Assembly (NCBI RefSeq): GCF_031454135.1
Contig: NZ_JAVDQF010000001.1
Coordinates: 1,674,001-1,738,000 of the forward strand
Source: Arthrobacter russicus
GTDB taxonomy: Bacteria; Actinomycetota; Actinomycetes; Actinomycetales; Micrococcaceae
DNA length: 64,000 nt
Direction of reading: 5' to 3'
The notes below the pieces were generated by a model, which was not told the origin of the DNA, did no database searches, and saw only the letters and a list, made by a program, of their open reading frames with translations. Made by a program: the position numbers and the translations under genes. Each line of letters begins with the position of its first letter. Position 1 is the first letter of the stretch. Below, piece after piece: positions 1 through 8,659 of the stretch.

Positions 1-1047
1 GTGGTTGGAAATCACGTGCTTCACAATACTCAGCCCGAGTCCGGTGCCTCCGGTCTGCCGGGACCTGGCCGCATCGACCCGGTAGAAGCGCTCGAAGATC
101 CGCTCCTGTTCCTCGGTGCTGATCCCATCGCCCTGGTCGGAGACCGAGACGCTGACCAGCCCCTCGGTCCGGCGCAGGCCGATGCCGACCTTGGTGTGCT
201 CCGGCGAGTAGCGGACGGCATTGTCGATCAAATTCCGGAACGCGGTGACCAGGAGGTCCGCATCGCCGAAAACCGGCGACGGCGCAGTGCCGCCGGTCAC
301 CAACTCGATGTGCTTCGCCTCGGCCTGCAGTTTGGAACGGTCCACCGCCTCGGCAATCACATTGTTCAGGTCGACGGCGTGGCCCTGCTGCACGATGTCC
401 GCCCCTTGCAACCGGGAAAGTTCGATGATGTCCTGCACCAGGGCGGACAGCCGCAGCGACTCCTTGTGCATCCGTTGCGCGAACCGCCGCACCGCTTCCT
501 CGTCGTCCGGCGACGCTTCAAGCGCCTCCGCGAGCAGCGAAATCGCACCCACCGGGGTCTTCAGCTCGTGCGAAACGTTAGCCACGAAATCGTTGCGGAT
601 TGCCTCGGTCCGGGTGATTTCGGTGCGGTCGTCGGCCAACAGCAGAACGTAGTCTTCGCCGAGCGGGGCAACCCGGACCTGGACGATGATGGTGCCTTCG
701 CCCAGCGGTCCGCGCTGCAGTTCCAGTTCGTGTTCCTCGATCACACCGCCGCGGCGCACCCGGTCGGTCATCTGCAGCAGTTCCCGGTGCACCACGGTGT
801 GCCCGCGGACCAGACCGAAGGCATACGCTCCCGGGCTGGCCCGGACCACGCCGTCGAGCACGTCGACCACCACGAAAGCCCGCCCGACGACGGCCAGCAC
901 CTCCGCGGCACCGGCCGGCAGGCTGGGTTCGTCCTCGGCGTCGAAGACCTTCCGCTGCCGGTCGCTGAGCGTGAATGCGAGCACGCCGAAGGCGCCCATC
1001 AGCAGGCCGATCAGTCCGGAGGCAACTCCGATGAGCAGGGGGTCCAC
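1..1047 (-). CDS. senX3: SenX3/PhoR-type sensor histidine kinase, C-terminus cut by window edge
   Basis: Membrane sensor kinase of the SenX3/PhoR class, expected to respond to phosphate through the Pst/PhoU complex and to phosphorylate a RegX3/PhoP-type regulator; that gene should lie beyond the left edge. The frame is open from the edge to GTG at 1047, with an in-frame TAA at 1057-1059, so 349 residues are visible. Seen: one hydrophobic helix (about residues 5-26), a PAS-like stretch, the H-box VSHELKTP with His160, the N-box FRNLIDNAVRYS, and the G-box GTGLGLSIVKH right at the edge. SenX3 proteins often have two membrane helices; only one is obvious here. No good ribosome site precedes the GTG. 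The gene is divergent from phoU across 209 bases that hold a PHO box. Family assignment is firm; the phosphate role rests on phoU as neighbour. Confidence 0.9.
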   Translation of the reverse strand, partial: MDPLLIGVASGLIGLLMGAFGVLAFTLSDRQRKVFDAEDEPSLPAGAAEVLAVVGRAFVVVDVLDGVVRASPGAYAFGLVRGHTVVHRELLQMTDRVRRGGVIEEHELELQRGPLGEGTIIVQVRVAPLGEDYVLLLADDRTEITRTEAIRNDFVANVSHELKTPVGAISLLAEALEASPDDEEAVRRFAQRMHKESLRLSALVQDIIELSRLQGADIVQQGHAVDLNNVIAEAVDRSKLQAEAKHIELVTGGTAPSPVFGDADLLVTAFRNLIDNAVRYSPEHTKVGIGLRRTEGLVSVSVSDQGDGISTEEQERIFERFYRVDAARSRQTGGTGLGLSIVKHVISNH

Positions 1048-1108
1048 AGCACTAGCTTATGCTTAGCCTGCACCATGGATTCGCCGGATCCAGGTGCAAT
1101 CGGGCCGG

Positions 1109-1152
1109 GTTCAACCAACGTTCACTTTCTCGTGACCGCGTGTTCATGGGCG
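1109..1152. promoter_or_regulatory. PHO box: four 11-base units between senX3 and phoU
   Basis: Units start at 1109, 1120, 1131 and 1142. Three begin with GTTCA; the third is degenerate (CGTGA). This 11-base period of GTTCA-type repeats matches the PhoP-binding direct repeats described for Streptomyces phosphate-regulated promoters, including the phoU-phoRP intergenic region. Position between divergent senX3 and phoU supports autoregulation. Binding is inferred. Confidence 0.65.
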
Positions 1153-1256
1153 ACTGGAAAGCTGGGCCGTAGGGTTGTGGCCGTAATGGGCGGTGATCCC
1201 TGCGGGATGCTGCGTTGAGTCTGCCCGCGGCAACCATTGAGGGGAAAGGACGCTTC

Positions 1257-1913
1257 GTGCGCAAAGTATTCCAGGCTGAGCTACACCAGGTCGGTGAAGA
1301 GCTCATCGAAATTTCGGCGCTGGTCACCGAGGCCATCGAAAAGGCCAACCAGGCCTTCACCGGAGCCGATGTCGAGCTGGCCCAAGAGGTCATCGCCGCC
1401 GACGCCCGAATCGATTTCCTGCAGAACGATCTCGACGAACGCGCAATCGACATCCTGGCACTCCAAGGCCCGGTCGCCTCGGATCTGCGGATGATCGTGG
1501 GATCCTTGCGAATGAGCGCTTCGTTGGAGCGGATGGGCGATCTGGCCCGGCATGTGGCGCAATTGGCGCGCTTGCGTTTCCCGGAGAAAGTCATTCCCGC
1601 ATCGCTGACCGCGACGTTCGACGAAATGGCCGCCTTGGACATCAAGATCTCCAAGCAGGTGGGCGAATTGCTGGAAACCCGGAACCTCGATCTGGTCAAC
1701 GAGGTCGCCTCCGCGAACGCCCGGATCGACGAATTGCACAGCAGTGTCTTCAAGGCGATCGCAACCCCGGAATGGCAGGAAACTCCGGCCACCACGGTCG
1801 ACGTGACCCTGGCCAGCCGTTACTTCGAGCGGTTCGGCGACCACGGAGTCTCGGTGGCCCGAAAGGTTTCCTACCTGGTCACCGGCCAGTGGCAGCCCGA
1901 GGCACACGCCTAA
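1257..1913 (+). CDS. phoU: Phosphate signalling protein PhoU
   Basis: PhoU is the cytoplasmic helical-bundle protein that couples the Pst phosphate transporter to the sensor kinase and holds it in the off state when phosphate is plentiful. The 218-residue product begins RKVFQAELHQVGEELIEIS and shows the two-fold PhoU repeat, each half with acidic metal-binding segments (ADARIDFLQNDLDERA; ANARIDELHSSVF). I chose GTG 1257 because GGGGAAAGGA at 1241-1250 is a strong ribosome site at good spacing and the start matches the family N-terminus; an in-frame TTG at 1215 lacks these. Divergent from the kinase gene, with the PHO box between them. A 63-base palindrome follows the stop codon. Confidence 0.95.
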   Translation: MRKVFQAELHQVGEELIEISALVTEAIEKANQAFTGADVELAQEVIAADARIDFLQNDLDERAIDILALQGPVASDLRMIVGSLRMSASLERMGDLARHVAQLARLRFPEKVIPASLTATFDEMAALDIKISKQVGELLETRNLDLVNEVASANARIDELHSSVFKAIATPEWQETPATTVDVTLASRYFERFGDHGVSVARKVSYLVTGQWQPEAHA

Positions 1914-1927
1914 AAAGCCAACTGCAA

Positions 1928-1990
1928 CGCCGAGCGGCCAGTTCTGCAGGTTATCCACGGGATCTAACCTGCAGAACTGGCCGCTCGACG
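1928..1990. repeat. 63-base palindromic element E1 (23-bp perfect arms, 11-base loop)
   Basis: Perfect arms at 1931-1953 and 1965-1987 beginning CGAGCGGCCAGTTCTGCAGG, with an 11-base loop. It lies between the convergent 3' ends of phoU and gpmA, where it could act as a bidirectional terminator. Arms resemble those of elements at 29418 and 31556 (GAGYGGCCAGWTCT core), so it belongs to a dispersed family. Confidence 0.8.
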
Positions 1991-2000
1991 GCTTAGCGGG

Positions 2001-2747
2001 CTACTTTTTGCCTTGGTTCGCCACGGCCTGGATGGCGGCTGCGGCAGCGTCCGGATCCAGGTACCGGCCGCCGGGGGCGACCGGCGTGAAATCGTCGTTC
2101 AATTCGTAGACCAGCGGGATTCCGGTCGGGATGTTCAGCGCCGCGATGTCGGCATCCGAAATGCCGTCCAGGTGCTTCACCAACGAGCGCAGCGAATTGC
2201 CGTGCGCGGTGACCAAGACGGTTTTGCCCTCCCGCAAATCCGCGGTGATCTCAGATTCCCAGTACGGCAGCAGCCGCTCCAGAACGTCCTTGAGGCATTC
2301 GGTCCGCGGAATCGCGTCGCCGAGGTCGGCGTACCGCGGATCGCCCACCTGGGAGAACTCGGAGTCGTCCGGCAGCGGCGGCGGCGGTACGTCATAGCTG
2401 CGCCGCCACTCCATGAATTGGGCTTCGCCGAACTCGGCGAGCGTCTGCGCCTTGTCTTTGCCCTGCAAAGCGCCGTAGTGGCGCTCATTGAGCCGCCAGG
2501 AGCGCTTGACGTCGATCCAACCGCGATCGGCGGCAGCCAGGGCCAGGTTCGCGGTGTTGATCGCGCGCTTCTGCCGCGAGGTGTAGAGGACGTCCGGCAG
2601 CAAGTCGTTTTCCACCAGCAGTTGCCCGGCTTGCACCGCCTCGGCCCGGCCCTGGTCGTTCAAATCGACATCGACCCAGCCGGTGAAAAGGTTTTTCGCA
2701 TTCCATTCACTGTGGCCGTGGCGCAGCAAGATCAGCGTATAAGTCAT
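2001..2747 (-). CDS. gpmA: 2,3-bisphosphoglycerate-dependent phosphoglycerate mutase
   Basis: Glycolytic/gluconeogenic enzyme interconverting 3- and 2-phosphoglycerate in the cytosol. The 248-residue protein opens with the catalytic [10 protein letters not shown] motif (phospho-acceptor His10, followed by the [12 protein letters not shown] signature), has [10 protein letters not shown] in the middle and the second catalytic histidine in [11 protein letters not shown]. Length and motifs are those of dPGM enzymes. Convergent with phoU across palindrome E1. In mycobacteria gpm1 is also next to senX3-regX3, so the neighbourhood is conserved in actinobacteria. Confidence 0.97.
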   Translation of the reverse strand: MTYTLILLRHGHSEWNAKNLFTGWVDVDLNDQGRAEAVQAGQLLVENDLLPDVLYTSRQKRAINTANLALAAADRGWIDVKRSWRLNERHYGALQGKDKAQTLAEFGEAQFMEWRRSYDVPPPPLPDDSEFSQVGDPRYADLGDAIPRTECLKDVLERLLPYWESEITADLREGKTVLVTAHGNSLRSLVKHLDGISDADIAALNIPTGIPLVYELNDDFTPVAPGGRYLDPDAAAAAIQAVANQGKK

Positions 2748-2806
2748 GCTCTGAGTCTAGCCAAGCAGTTCCCCTCACCGCACCCGGAGCCGGTAGATTG
2801 GGCCAG

Positions 2807-3631
2807 GTGGTGGAGCGGGCGAAAAAAATGCGGACGACGACGGCCAGGACTGCCGCCAAACCGCTGGGGAATGTGACCCGAGGCACCACCAACCCGAACC
2901 GGCTGCGCCGGGTGGACCGCTGGATCGCCGGACCGCAGGCTTGGCGGCTGCGCACTGCGGCAGAGCCGCTCGTGGTGGACCTCGGCTACGGCGCCACCCC
3001 CACGACCGCCGTCGAACTCTACCGGCGGCTGGCCAAAGTCCACCCCGGAGTGGAATTGGCGGGCATCGAGATCGAACCCGAGCGGGTCGCCCGCGGACTC
3101 GAGATGGCCACCGGAAAACTGCATTTCCTGCTCGGCGGATTCGAAATTCCGACCGCGCGGCGACCGGTGATCGTGCGCGCCTTCAATGTACTCCGGCAAT
3201 ACGAAGCAGCGGATGTGCCTGGCATTTGGGCCACGATCTGCGCGCGGTTGACCGAATCAGGGCTTTTGGTCGAGGGGACCTGCGACGAAATCGGCCGCCG
3301 GGCCAGTTGGGTCGCCGTGGCGAAATCCGGGCCGGTATCGCTGACCGTTTCGCAACGGTTCGGCAGTTTCGACCGGCCCTCCGACGTGGCGGAACGGCTG
3401 CCCAAGGCTTTGATCCATCGGAATGTGCCCGGCGAAAGAGTCCACCGCTTCCTGGCCGGATTGGACCAGGCCTGGTTGGATCACGCCGCTTTGGCGAGCT
3501 TCGGCCCCCGGCAGCGCTGGGTCGCGGCCTGCCGCTCGCTCAAAGCCGACGGCTGGCCGGTGCTCGACGGCGTGGACCGCTGGCGGTTGGGCGAGCTGAC
3601 CGTCGCCTGGTCCGCGGTGTCGCCGGATTGA
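2807..3631 (+). CDS. Class I SAM-dependent methyltransferase-like protein
   Basis: Predicted cytosolic Rossmann-fold methyltransferase of about 274 residues. Visible features are a motif I-like glycine segment (VVDLGYGATPTT), an acidic motif II position (LAGIEIEPERV), and a long basic N-terminus (about the first 45 residues). Substrate unknown. The start is uncertain: GTG 2807 and GTG 2810 follow a possible -10 (TAGATT, 2794-2799) at leaderless distance, and ATG 2828 is also in frame with GGAG 12 bases upstream. It is divergent from gpmA. Nothing in the neighbours tells what it methylates; it could also be a non-catalytic member of the fold. Confidence 0.75.
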   Translation: MVERAKKMRTTTARTAAKPLGNVTRGTTNPNRLRRVDRWIAGPQAWRLRTAAEPLVVDLGYGATPTTAVELYRRLAKVHPGVELAGIEIEPERVARGLEMATGKLHFLLGGFEIPTARRPVIVRAFNVLRQYEAADVPGIWATICARLTESGLLVEGTCDEIGRRASWVAVAKSGPVSLTVSQRFGSFDRPSDVAERLPKALIHRNVPGERVHRFLAGLDQAWLDHAALASFGPRQRWVAACRSLKADGWPVLDGVDRWRLGELTVAWSAVSPD

Positions 3632-3678
3632 GCCTCAGCCCACGGGGTCGGCCGGCAGAGCTTGCGGACCGGTAGGAA

Positions 3679-4011
3679 TCACCAGGAGTTGTAAGGGTTC
3701 TGCGGGCGGCCGCCGCCACGCATTGCGCGGACTGCGGGGCGCACATCCGCCAAATAGGTTCCGGCCCCCACGCAACCGGCCAGCATCAGCAGCAAGGTGA
3801 AGCCGATCCCGGCACCGATCGTGTAGAGGATGCCGACCAGCACGGAGACCCCGGTGATCGCCAACCAGAACGATTTGGTCCGCTTGTCCGCGCGCTCGAA
3901 GTCGGCCGGCCGCGCCATCAGGCAATCGACCAGCGCCCAAATCTGGATGCCCAAGCCGACCAGGCCGGCCAACAGCATGATCAAAAACCCGATGGTCCCC
4001 GCAATATTCAC
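3679..4011 (-). CDS. DUF2516 family small membrane protein
   Basis: 110-residue integral membrane protein recognised as DUF2516, an actinobacterial family of unknown function. It has an N-terminal hydrophobic helix (about 6-30, IGFLIMLLAGLVGLGIQIWA), a short charged loop (ARPADFERADKRTKSFW), and one or two further helices (about 47-85). The C-terminus is basic and ends in NPYNSW. It starts nine bases after the stop of the upstream transsulfuration gene on the same strand, so the two are probably cotranscribed. Confidence 0.8.
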   Translation of the reverse strand: MNIAGTIGFLIMLLAGLVGLGIQIWALVDCLMARPADFERADKRTKSFWLAITGVSVLVGILYTIGAGIGFTLLLMLAGCVGAGTYLADVRPAVRAMRGGGRPQNPYNSW

Positions 4012-4020
4012 CTGCCCAGC

Positions 4021-5241
4021 TTATCGGGTTTGCGAGTTCGCCAGGGATTGCCGCAGATCAGTCCACAGATCCTCGGCATTTTCAATGCCCACGCTGAGCC
4101 GTAGCAAAGCTTCCGGCACGGTTTCCGGCTCGTTCGCGTGCCGGCGCCGCCGCTCGATGAGCGATTCCACCCCGCCCAACGAGGTGGCCGGAGTCCATAG
4201 CCGGAGCCGCTCGACCAGAGCATCCGCAGCCGCGGCCCCGCCGACCGGCTCGAAGCCGAGCACCGAGCCGAACCCGCCCATCTGCGCTGCGGCCCGGGCA
4301 TGCCCGGGGTCTGCGGCCAGGCCCGGATAACGCACCGACCGGACGGCCGGATGTTCGCTGAGCCGTTGGGCGAGCAAACCCGCGGTCGCCTGCGAGCGCT
4401 CGATCCGCACCGCCAAAGTGCGCAAGCCGCGCAGTGCCAGCCAGGCTTCGAACGGGCCCGCGATCCCGCCGTGGATGGAACGGTGATGCAGCAGCCGCTC
4501 CCGCAAATCGGGGTCCGGCGTCACCAAAGCGCCCAGGACGACATCCGAATGCCCGGCCAAGTATTTGGTCACCGAATGCAGTACGACGTCGGCACCGTGC
4601 TCCAGGGGCCGTTGCAGCAGCGGAGTGGCGAAAGTGTTGTCCACGATCACCAGCGCGGCCGGGTTGAGTTGCTTGGCAGCCCGGACCAGCGTCGGGAGGT
4701 CGGCGATTTCGAGCAACGGATTGGTAGGGCTTTCCAGCCAGAGCAGATCCGCGCCGGCCAATGCGGCGATCACCTGATCGGTCTCCGCGACATCGACATA
4801 GCGCAGCTCGAACCGGCCGGCCGCGGCCAACTCCGCGGCCATCACCAAGACGCCCTGGTATGCGTGCCGCGGGATGACCACCACTCCGCCGTGCGGCACC
4901 AGGCTCAAGGCCGCCGACGCCGCGGCCAGGCCGGAAGCATAGAGCAACCCGGGCAATTCGGAGCCTTCAAGCCCGGCCAGGGCTTCTTCGAAGGGGTCCC
5001 AGCTGGGGTTCGAATAGCGCCCGTATGCCCGATCCCCGTCGACCACCTGGCCGGAACCGTGGAAAGTCGAGGAAACCACGATCGGCGGATTGACCGGGGC
5101 ATCGTGCCGGCGAGCCGGCCGGCCAGCGGAAACCACGAGGGTGTCCGGCGCGAGCGGGGCCCCGGCAAGCCGGTCTGCGGGCGGGGGCGGGGCTTCCGGT
5201 GAACTCACGCCTCGAGTGTAAGCCAGGTTGCAGCCAATCAT
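4021..5241 (-). CDS. PLP-dependent transsulfuration enzyme (cystathionine gamma-synthase/lyase type)
   Basis: Member of the Cys/Met metabolism PLP family (cystathionine gamma-synthase, gamma-lyase, O-acetylhomoserine sulfhydrylase); which reaction cannot be fixed from sequence alone. Up to 406 residues. Key features: [19 protein letters not shown] (cofactor phosphate region), the PLP-pyridine Asp in [10 protein letters not shown] (Asp201), and the Schiff-base lysine in [12 protein letters not shown] (Lys226). The first codon used is ATG 5241; GTG at 5208 (preceded by CGAGG) is an equally good start and would remove 11 residues. Upstream of DUF2516 in the same direction. Confidence 0.9.
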   Translation of the reverse strand: MIGCNLAYTRGVSSPEAPPPPADRLAGAPLAPDTLVVSAGRPARRHDAPVNPPIVVSSTFHGSGQVVDGDRAYGRYSNPSWDPFEEALAGLEGSELPGLLYASGLAAASAALSLVPHGGVVVIPRHAYQGVLVMAAELAAAGRFELRYVDVAETDQVIAALAGADLLWLESPTNPLLEIADLPTLVRAAKQLNPAALVIVDNTFATPLLQRPLEHGADVVLHSVTKYLAGHSDVVLGALVTPDPDLRERLLHHRSIHGGIAGPFEAWLALRGLRTLAVRIERSQATAGLLAQRLSEHPAVRSVRYPGLAADPGHARAAAQMGGFGSVLGFEPVGGAAAADALVERLRLWTPATSLGGVESLIERRRRHANEPETVPEALLRLSVGIENAEDLWTDLRQSLANSQTR

Positions 5242-5421
5242 TCGTTGCCCAGGAAAACTACTTGTAACAAAAACCTGACTGGAGCCTGGGAATCGCCACC
5301 CAAAATGCCGGGGGCCGTTCCCAACACCGAATTCCGCGCTCTAGGGTTGCAGCAATCTCCGGGCAAAATTCCGGGAGATTTCAGGACCCCCCTTGATAAA
5401 AATATCTAAAGGAGCCCCGAA

Positions 5422-6693
5422 GTGAGCAAAAGCATCACCAAAAACACGCTGCGAGCGTGTTTGGGCGGCGTGGCAGTAGCCGGTCTGCTGGCAACTACGG
5501 TTGCCGGTGTGGCCAACGCGGCAACCCCTGCCGCGGATCAGCAGCCGCAGACCGCGACCGAAGCCGCAGTGCAATACCTCGAATCCACCGGGCTGAGCAG
5601 CAAAGACGCTGCCGACCGGGTGGCGAAGCAACCGGCGCTCTCCGCCGCGGCCCAACGGCTGGATGCGGTCTTGGGCTCGGCCGGCGGCGGCGCTTTCATC
5701 GATCAGGCCAGCGGCGAACTGGCCGTCGGCGTCACCGACCCGGCAATGGTGCCGGCGGCCAGGATCAACGGCGCCGGCAAAGTGCTCGTGGTCAACCGTT
5801 CGGCGGCGCAACTGGAACAGGTCCGCAGCGCGCTGACCCCGCTTCTGGGCGAAGTCGCCGGGGCCAGCTGGGGCATCGACCCGAGCCGCAACGCCGTCGT
5901 GGTCGACCTGCCGGCGGCAGCGCCGGTCCCGGCGGCCGTGGACCAAGCGCTGGGCCGCTACGGCAGCGCCGTGACGCTGACCCGGAGCGAAGGCACTGCG
6001 ATGACCACGGCCGGCGCGGTCGACGCCTACGGCGGCCAGGAATACGGCCTGCCGGTCGAAGGCCGTCCGGGTTACTGGCAAGTCTGCTCGCTGGGTTTCG
6101 CCGCCGTGGACTCCGCCGGGAATTCGTTCGATGTCACGGCGGGGCACTGCACCACGAAGCTCGGCGCCAAACCCACGCTCCGGCCGATCGAGGCAAAGGG
6201 CACCACGATCCTGGGGACCTACGAGAAGTCCAACTTCCCGGGCAACGACTACGGCCTGATCCGCACCGACACCGCCAACGTGACGCTGCAGGCCCAGGTG
6301 GACCGCCAGAACGGCAGCTACGTCAACGTCACGGGCTCCACGGAAACCGCGATCGGCGGCACGGCGTGCAAGTCCGGCCGGACCACCAAATGGACTTGCG
6401 GCACCATCCAGGCCAAAAACCAGACGGTGAACTACACCAGGGCCGACGGCACCGGTACCGACCGGGTCACCGGCCTGACCAAGTACAACGCCTGCGTCGA
6501 AGGCGGCGACTCCGGTGGCGCGATCATCACCGGGACGCAGGCCCAGGGGCTGACCTCCGGCGGGCAGGGATACTCGCAGGGGCCGAATAAACCGACAGTC
6601 TGCGGCGACAAAGTGGGCCAGCCCAATGTCGCCTACTTCCAGCCGGTGAACCCCGCGTTGAGCGCATACGGCTTGACCCTGGTCACCAAATAA
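5422..6693 (+). CDS. Secreted S1 (streptogrisin/alpha-lytic-type) serine protease precursor
   Basis: Extracellular chymotrypsin-fold protease made as a pre-pro-protein of 423 residues. Signal peptide residues 1-33 (cut after VANA), a pro-region (about 34-200) of the alpha-lytic protease prodomain kind needed for folding, then the mature domain. Catalytic triad: His242 (DVTAGHC), Asp276 (GNDYGL), Ser364 (EGGDSGGA). Cysteines near 222/243 and 316/326 fit conserved disulfides. No extra C-terminal binding domain. GTG 5422 is preceded by AAAGGAG at 5408-5414. The strong palindrome at 6712 follows the gene. Likely scavenges protein nitrogen outside the cell. Confidence 0.93.
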   Translation: MSKSITKNTLRACLGGVAVAGLLATTVAGVANAATPAADQQPQTATEAAVQYLESTGLSSKDAADRVAKQPALSAAAQRLDAVLGSAGGGAFIDQASGELAVGVTDPAMVPAARINGAGKVLVVNRSAAQLEQVRSALTPLLGEVAGASWGIDPSRNAVVVDLPAAAPVPAAVDQALGRYGSAVTLTRSEGTAMTTAGAVDAYGGQEYGLPVEGRPGYWQVCSLGFAAVDSAGNSFDVTAGHCTTKLGAKPTLRPIEAKGTTILGTYEKSNFPGNDYGLIRTDTANVTLQAQVDRQNGSYVNVTGSTETAIGGTACKSGRTTKWTCGTIQAKNQTVNYTRADGTGTDRVTGLTKYNACVEGGDSGGAIITGTQAQGLTSGGQGYSQGPNKPTVCGDKVGQPNVAYFQPVNPALSAYGLTLVTK

Positions 6694-6711
6694 TCGGTTC
6701 AGCCGATCCAC

Positions 6712-6749
6712 GGATGTCCCGTTGGGCGCATGCGCCCAACGGGACATCC
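6712..6749. terminator. 38-base perfect palindrome after the S1 protease gene
   Basis: Two 19-base arms abut without a spacer (GGATGTCCCGTTGGGCGCA and its complement). It sits 19 bases after the protease stop and before tmk. As RNA it forms a very stable hairpin, so it is a probable terminator, though there is no U-tract. Its arm sequence differs from the 63-base elements. Confidence 0.7.
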
Positions 6750-6818
6750 CGGCTTTCTGCCCGGGGTCGGCATCGGCCGGCCGCCCTGGCTGTCGGCGAT
6801 TCTCGATAGGCTTGGACG

Positions 6819-7484
6819 GTGAGCACACTTCCGGCGGCAGCCGATACTCCCGACTCGCCCGGCAGCGTTCCGCGCGGACTCTTCATCGCGTTCGAAGGCG
6901 GCGACGGCGCCGGCAAATCGACCCAGGCGAAATTGCTCGCCGCCGCACTGGAAGCCAGCGGCCGCGCGGTGTTGCTGACCCGGGAGCCCGGTGGTACCCC
7001 GATCGGCGAAAAACTCCGTTCCTTGGTCCTGGAGCACGGCCAGGGCGAGATCGACGCCCGGACCGAAGCCTTGATCTTCGCGGCCGCACGCGCTGCGCAC
7101 GCCGCCCAAGTGATCCGTCCAGCGCTGGCGGCCGGGACCACGGTGATCACCGACCGATACGTCGACTCCTCGGTCGCCTACCAGGGAGCCGGCCGGGAGC
7201 TCGGCGAGGACCGGGTGCGCGAACTCAACGAATGGGCCACGGCCGGCTTGCATCCCGATGTCACGGTATTGCTCGACGTGGCACCGCAGGAAGCCAGGGA
7301 ACGCCGAGCGGACAATGCCCCGGACCGCCTGGAGTCCGAACCCGACCGTTTCCACCAAAGGATCCGGCAGGCTTTCCTGGCCCTCGCCCAGGCCCGCCCG
7401 GAACACTATCTGGTACTGAACGCCAGGCTGGACGTGGCGACGCTGCACGCTTCGGTGCTGGCCCGAGTGGGCGAGTTGCCATGA
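6819..7484 (+). CDS. tmk: Thymidylate kinase
   Basis: Phosphorylates dTMP to dTDP for DNA synthesis in the cytosol. The 221-residue protein has the P-loop EGGDGAGKST (residues 26-35), the TREPGGTP motif, and the DRYVDSSVAYQG substrate/lid region. It starts at GTG 6819, with about 18 extra residues before the usual N-terminal GLFIAFEGGDG. Its stop overlaps the holB start by four bases (ATGA, 7481-7484), a translationally coupled tmk-holB pair that is widely conserved. Confidence 0.97.
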   Translation: MSTLPAAADTPDSPGSVPRGLFIAFEGGDGAGKSTQAKLLAAALEASGRAVLLTREPGGTPIGEKLRSLVLEHGQGEIDARTEALIFAAARAAHAAQVIRPALAAGTTVITDRYVDSSVAYQGAGRELGEDRVRELNEWATAGLHPDVTVLLDVAPQEARERRADNAPDRLESEPDRFHQRIRQAFLALAQARPEHYLVLNARLDVATLHASVLARVGELP

Positions 7485-8635
7485 GTGTCTGGAACGAACT
7501 GCAAGGCCAGGAGCCGGTCGTGGCACAGCTGCGCCGGGCCGCGCTGGAACAGGCCCCGGCACACGCCTGGTTGTTCACCGGCCCGCCCGGCTCCGGCCGC
7601 TCGAATGCCGCCCGGGCCTTCGCCGCCACCCTGGTCTGCGAACAGGAAGATCCGGCGAACCGCGGCTGCGGCGTCTGCCACTCCTGCCATACCGTGATGG
7701 CCGGAACGCACTCCGATGTCACCTTCGTGGCCACCGAAAAGACCACGATCAGCATCGACGAAGCCCGCGAACTGGTGACCAAAGCGCAAGACCGGCCGGC
7801 TTCTGCGCGATGGCGGATCATCATCGTCGGCGATGCCGACCGGATGTTGGAGCGGACCACCAATGTCCTGCTCAAAGCCATCGAAGAGCCTCCGCCGCGT
7901 ACCGTGTGGATCCTCTGCGCGCCGAGCCCGGCAGATGTGCTGGTGACCATCCGGTCCCGGTGCCGGATGGTCACCCTGCGCGTTCCTCCGGTGCAGGACG
8001 TGGCCCAGCTGCTGGTCGATCGGGACGGCGTGGAGCCGGCCTTGGCCTTGGCTTCCGCCCGGGCCGCGCAGAGCCATGTGGGCATTGCGCGCCGGCTCGC
8101 CCAGGATGAGGGGGCGCGGAGCCGCCGGGAAGCGATCGTGAAACTCCCGCTGGGCCTGCGCGGTGTCTCCGAGGCGGTGCGGGCTGCCGGTTCCCTGGTG
8201 GAACTGGCCACGGCGGAGGCTGCCGCGAGCAACGAACAACGCGACGTGCTCGAAAAAGAGCAGCTGCTGCGTTCTTTGGGCGCCCCGGAAACCGGAACTT
8301 TGCCGCCGTCGATCCGCAGCCAAGTGCGGCAGCTCGAAGAAGACCAGAAACGGCGTTCCAAGCGCTCCGTCACAGATACCCTGGACCGGGCGCTGACCGA
8401 CCTGATTTCGTTCTACCGGGACGTGATGCTGATCCAGATCTCGGCCAACCGGGCCTCGGACGACGAACTCGTCAATGCCGGCATGCGTCCGCAATTGGCG
8501 GAATTCGCCGCCCGGGGAACCGCGGAACAGACCCTGTCCCGGATCGAGTCGATCAATGAGGTCAGGCGCCGGATTGTGGGCAGCAATGTCGCCCCGCTCT
8601 TGGCCATCGAGGCGATGACGGTAAGTTTGTTGTAA
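7481..8635 (+). CDS. holB: DNA polymerase III delta-prime subunit
   Basis: Clamp-loader subunit delta-prime. The real start is ATG 7481 overlapping the tmk stop; an open frame extends further upstream but only as a shadow of tmk. The 384-residue product has an AAA+ fold with GPPGSGRS where a true Walker A would have GKS, a zinc-binding cysteine cluster (CEQEDPANRGCGVCHSC), the sensor segment KAIEEPPPRTVWIL and the arginine-finger-like IRSRC motif. The missing Walker lysine fits a delta-prime that does not hydrolyse ATP. A charged helical region (about 255-300) precedes the C-terminal collar domain. Confidence 0.95.
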   Translation: MSVWNELQGQEPVVAQLRRAALEQAPAHAWLFTGPPGSGRSNAARAFAATLVCEQEDPANRGCGVCHSCHTVMAGTHSDVTFVATEKTTISIDEARELVTKAQDRPASARWRIIIVGDADRMLERTTNVLLKAIEEPPPRTVWILCAPSPADVLVTIRSRCRMVTLRVPPVQDVAQLLVDRDGVEPALALASARAAQSHVGIARRLAQDEGARSRREAIVKLPLGLRGVSEAVRAAGSLVELATAEAAASNEQRDVLEKEQLLRSLGAPETGTLPPSIRSQVRQLEEDQKRRSKRSVTDTLDRALTDLISFYRDVMLIQISANRASDDELVNAGMRPQLAEFAARGTAEQTLSRIESINEVRRRIVGSNVAPLLAIEAMTVSLL

Positions 8636-8659
8636 CGCCGTCAGCTGCGAGGAGCCGCA

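Noticed and set aside
6722-7480. Upstream extension of the holB frame over tmk
   Set aside because: Overlaps the P-loop-bearing tmk gene; the ATGA overlap at 7481 and the delta-prime N-terminus fix the real start.
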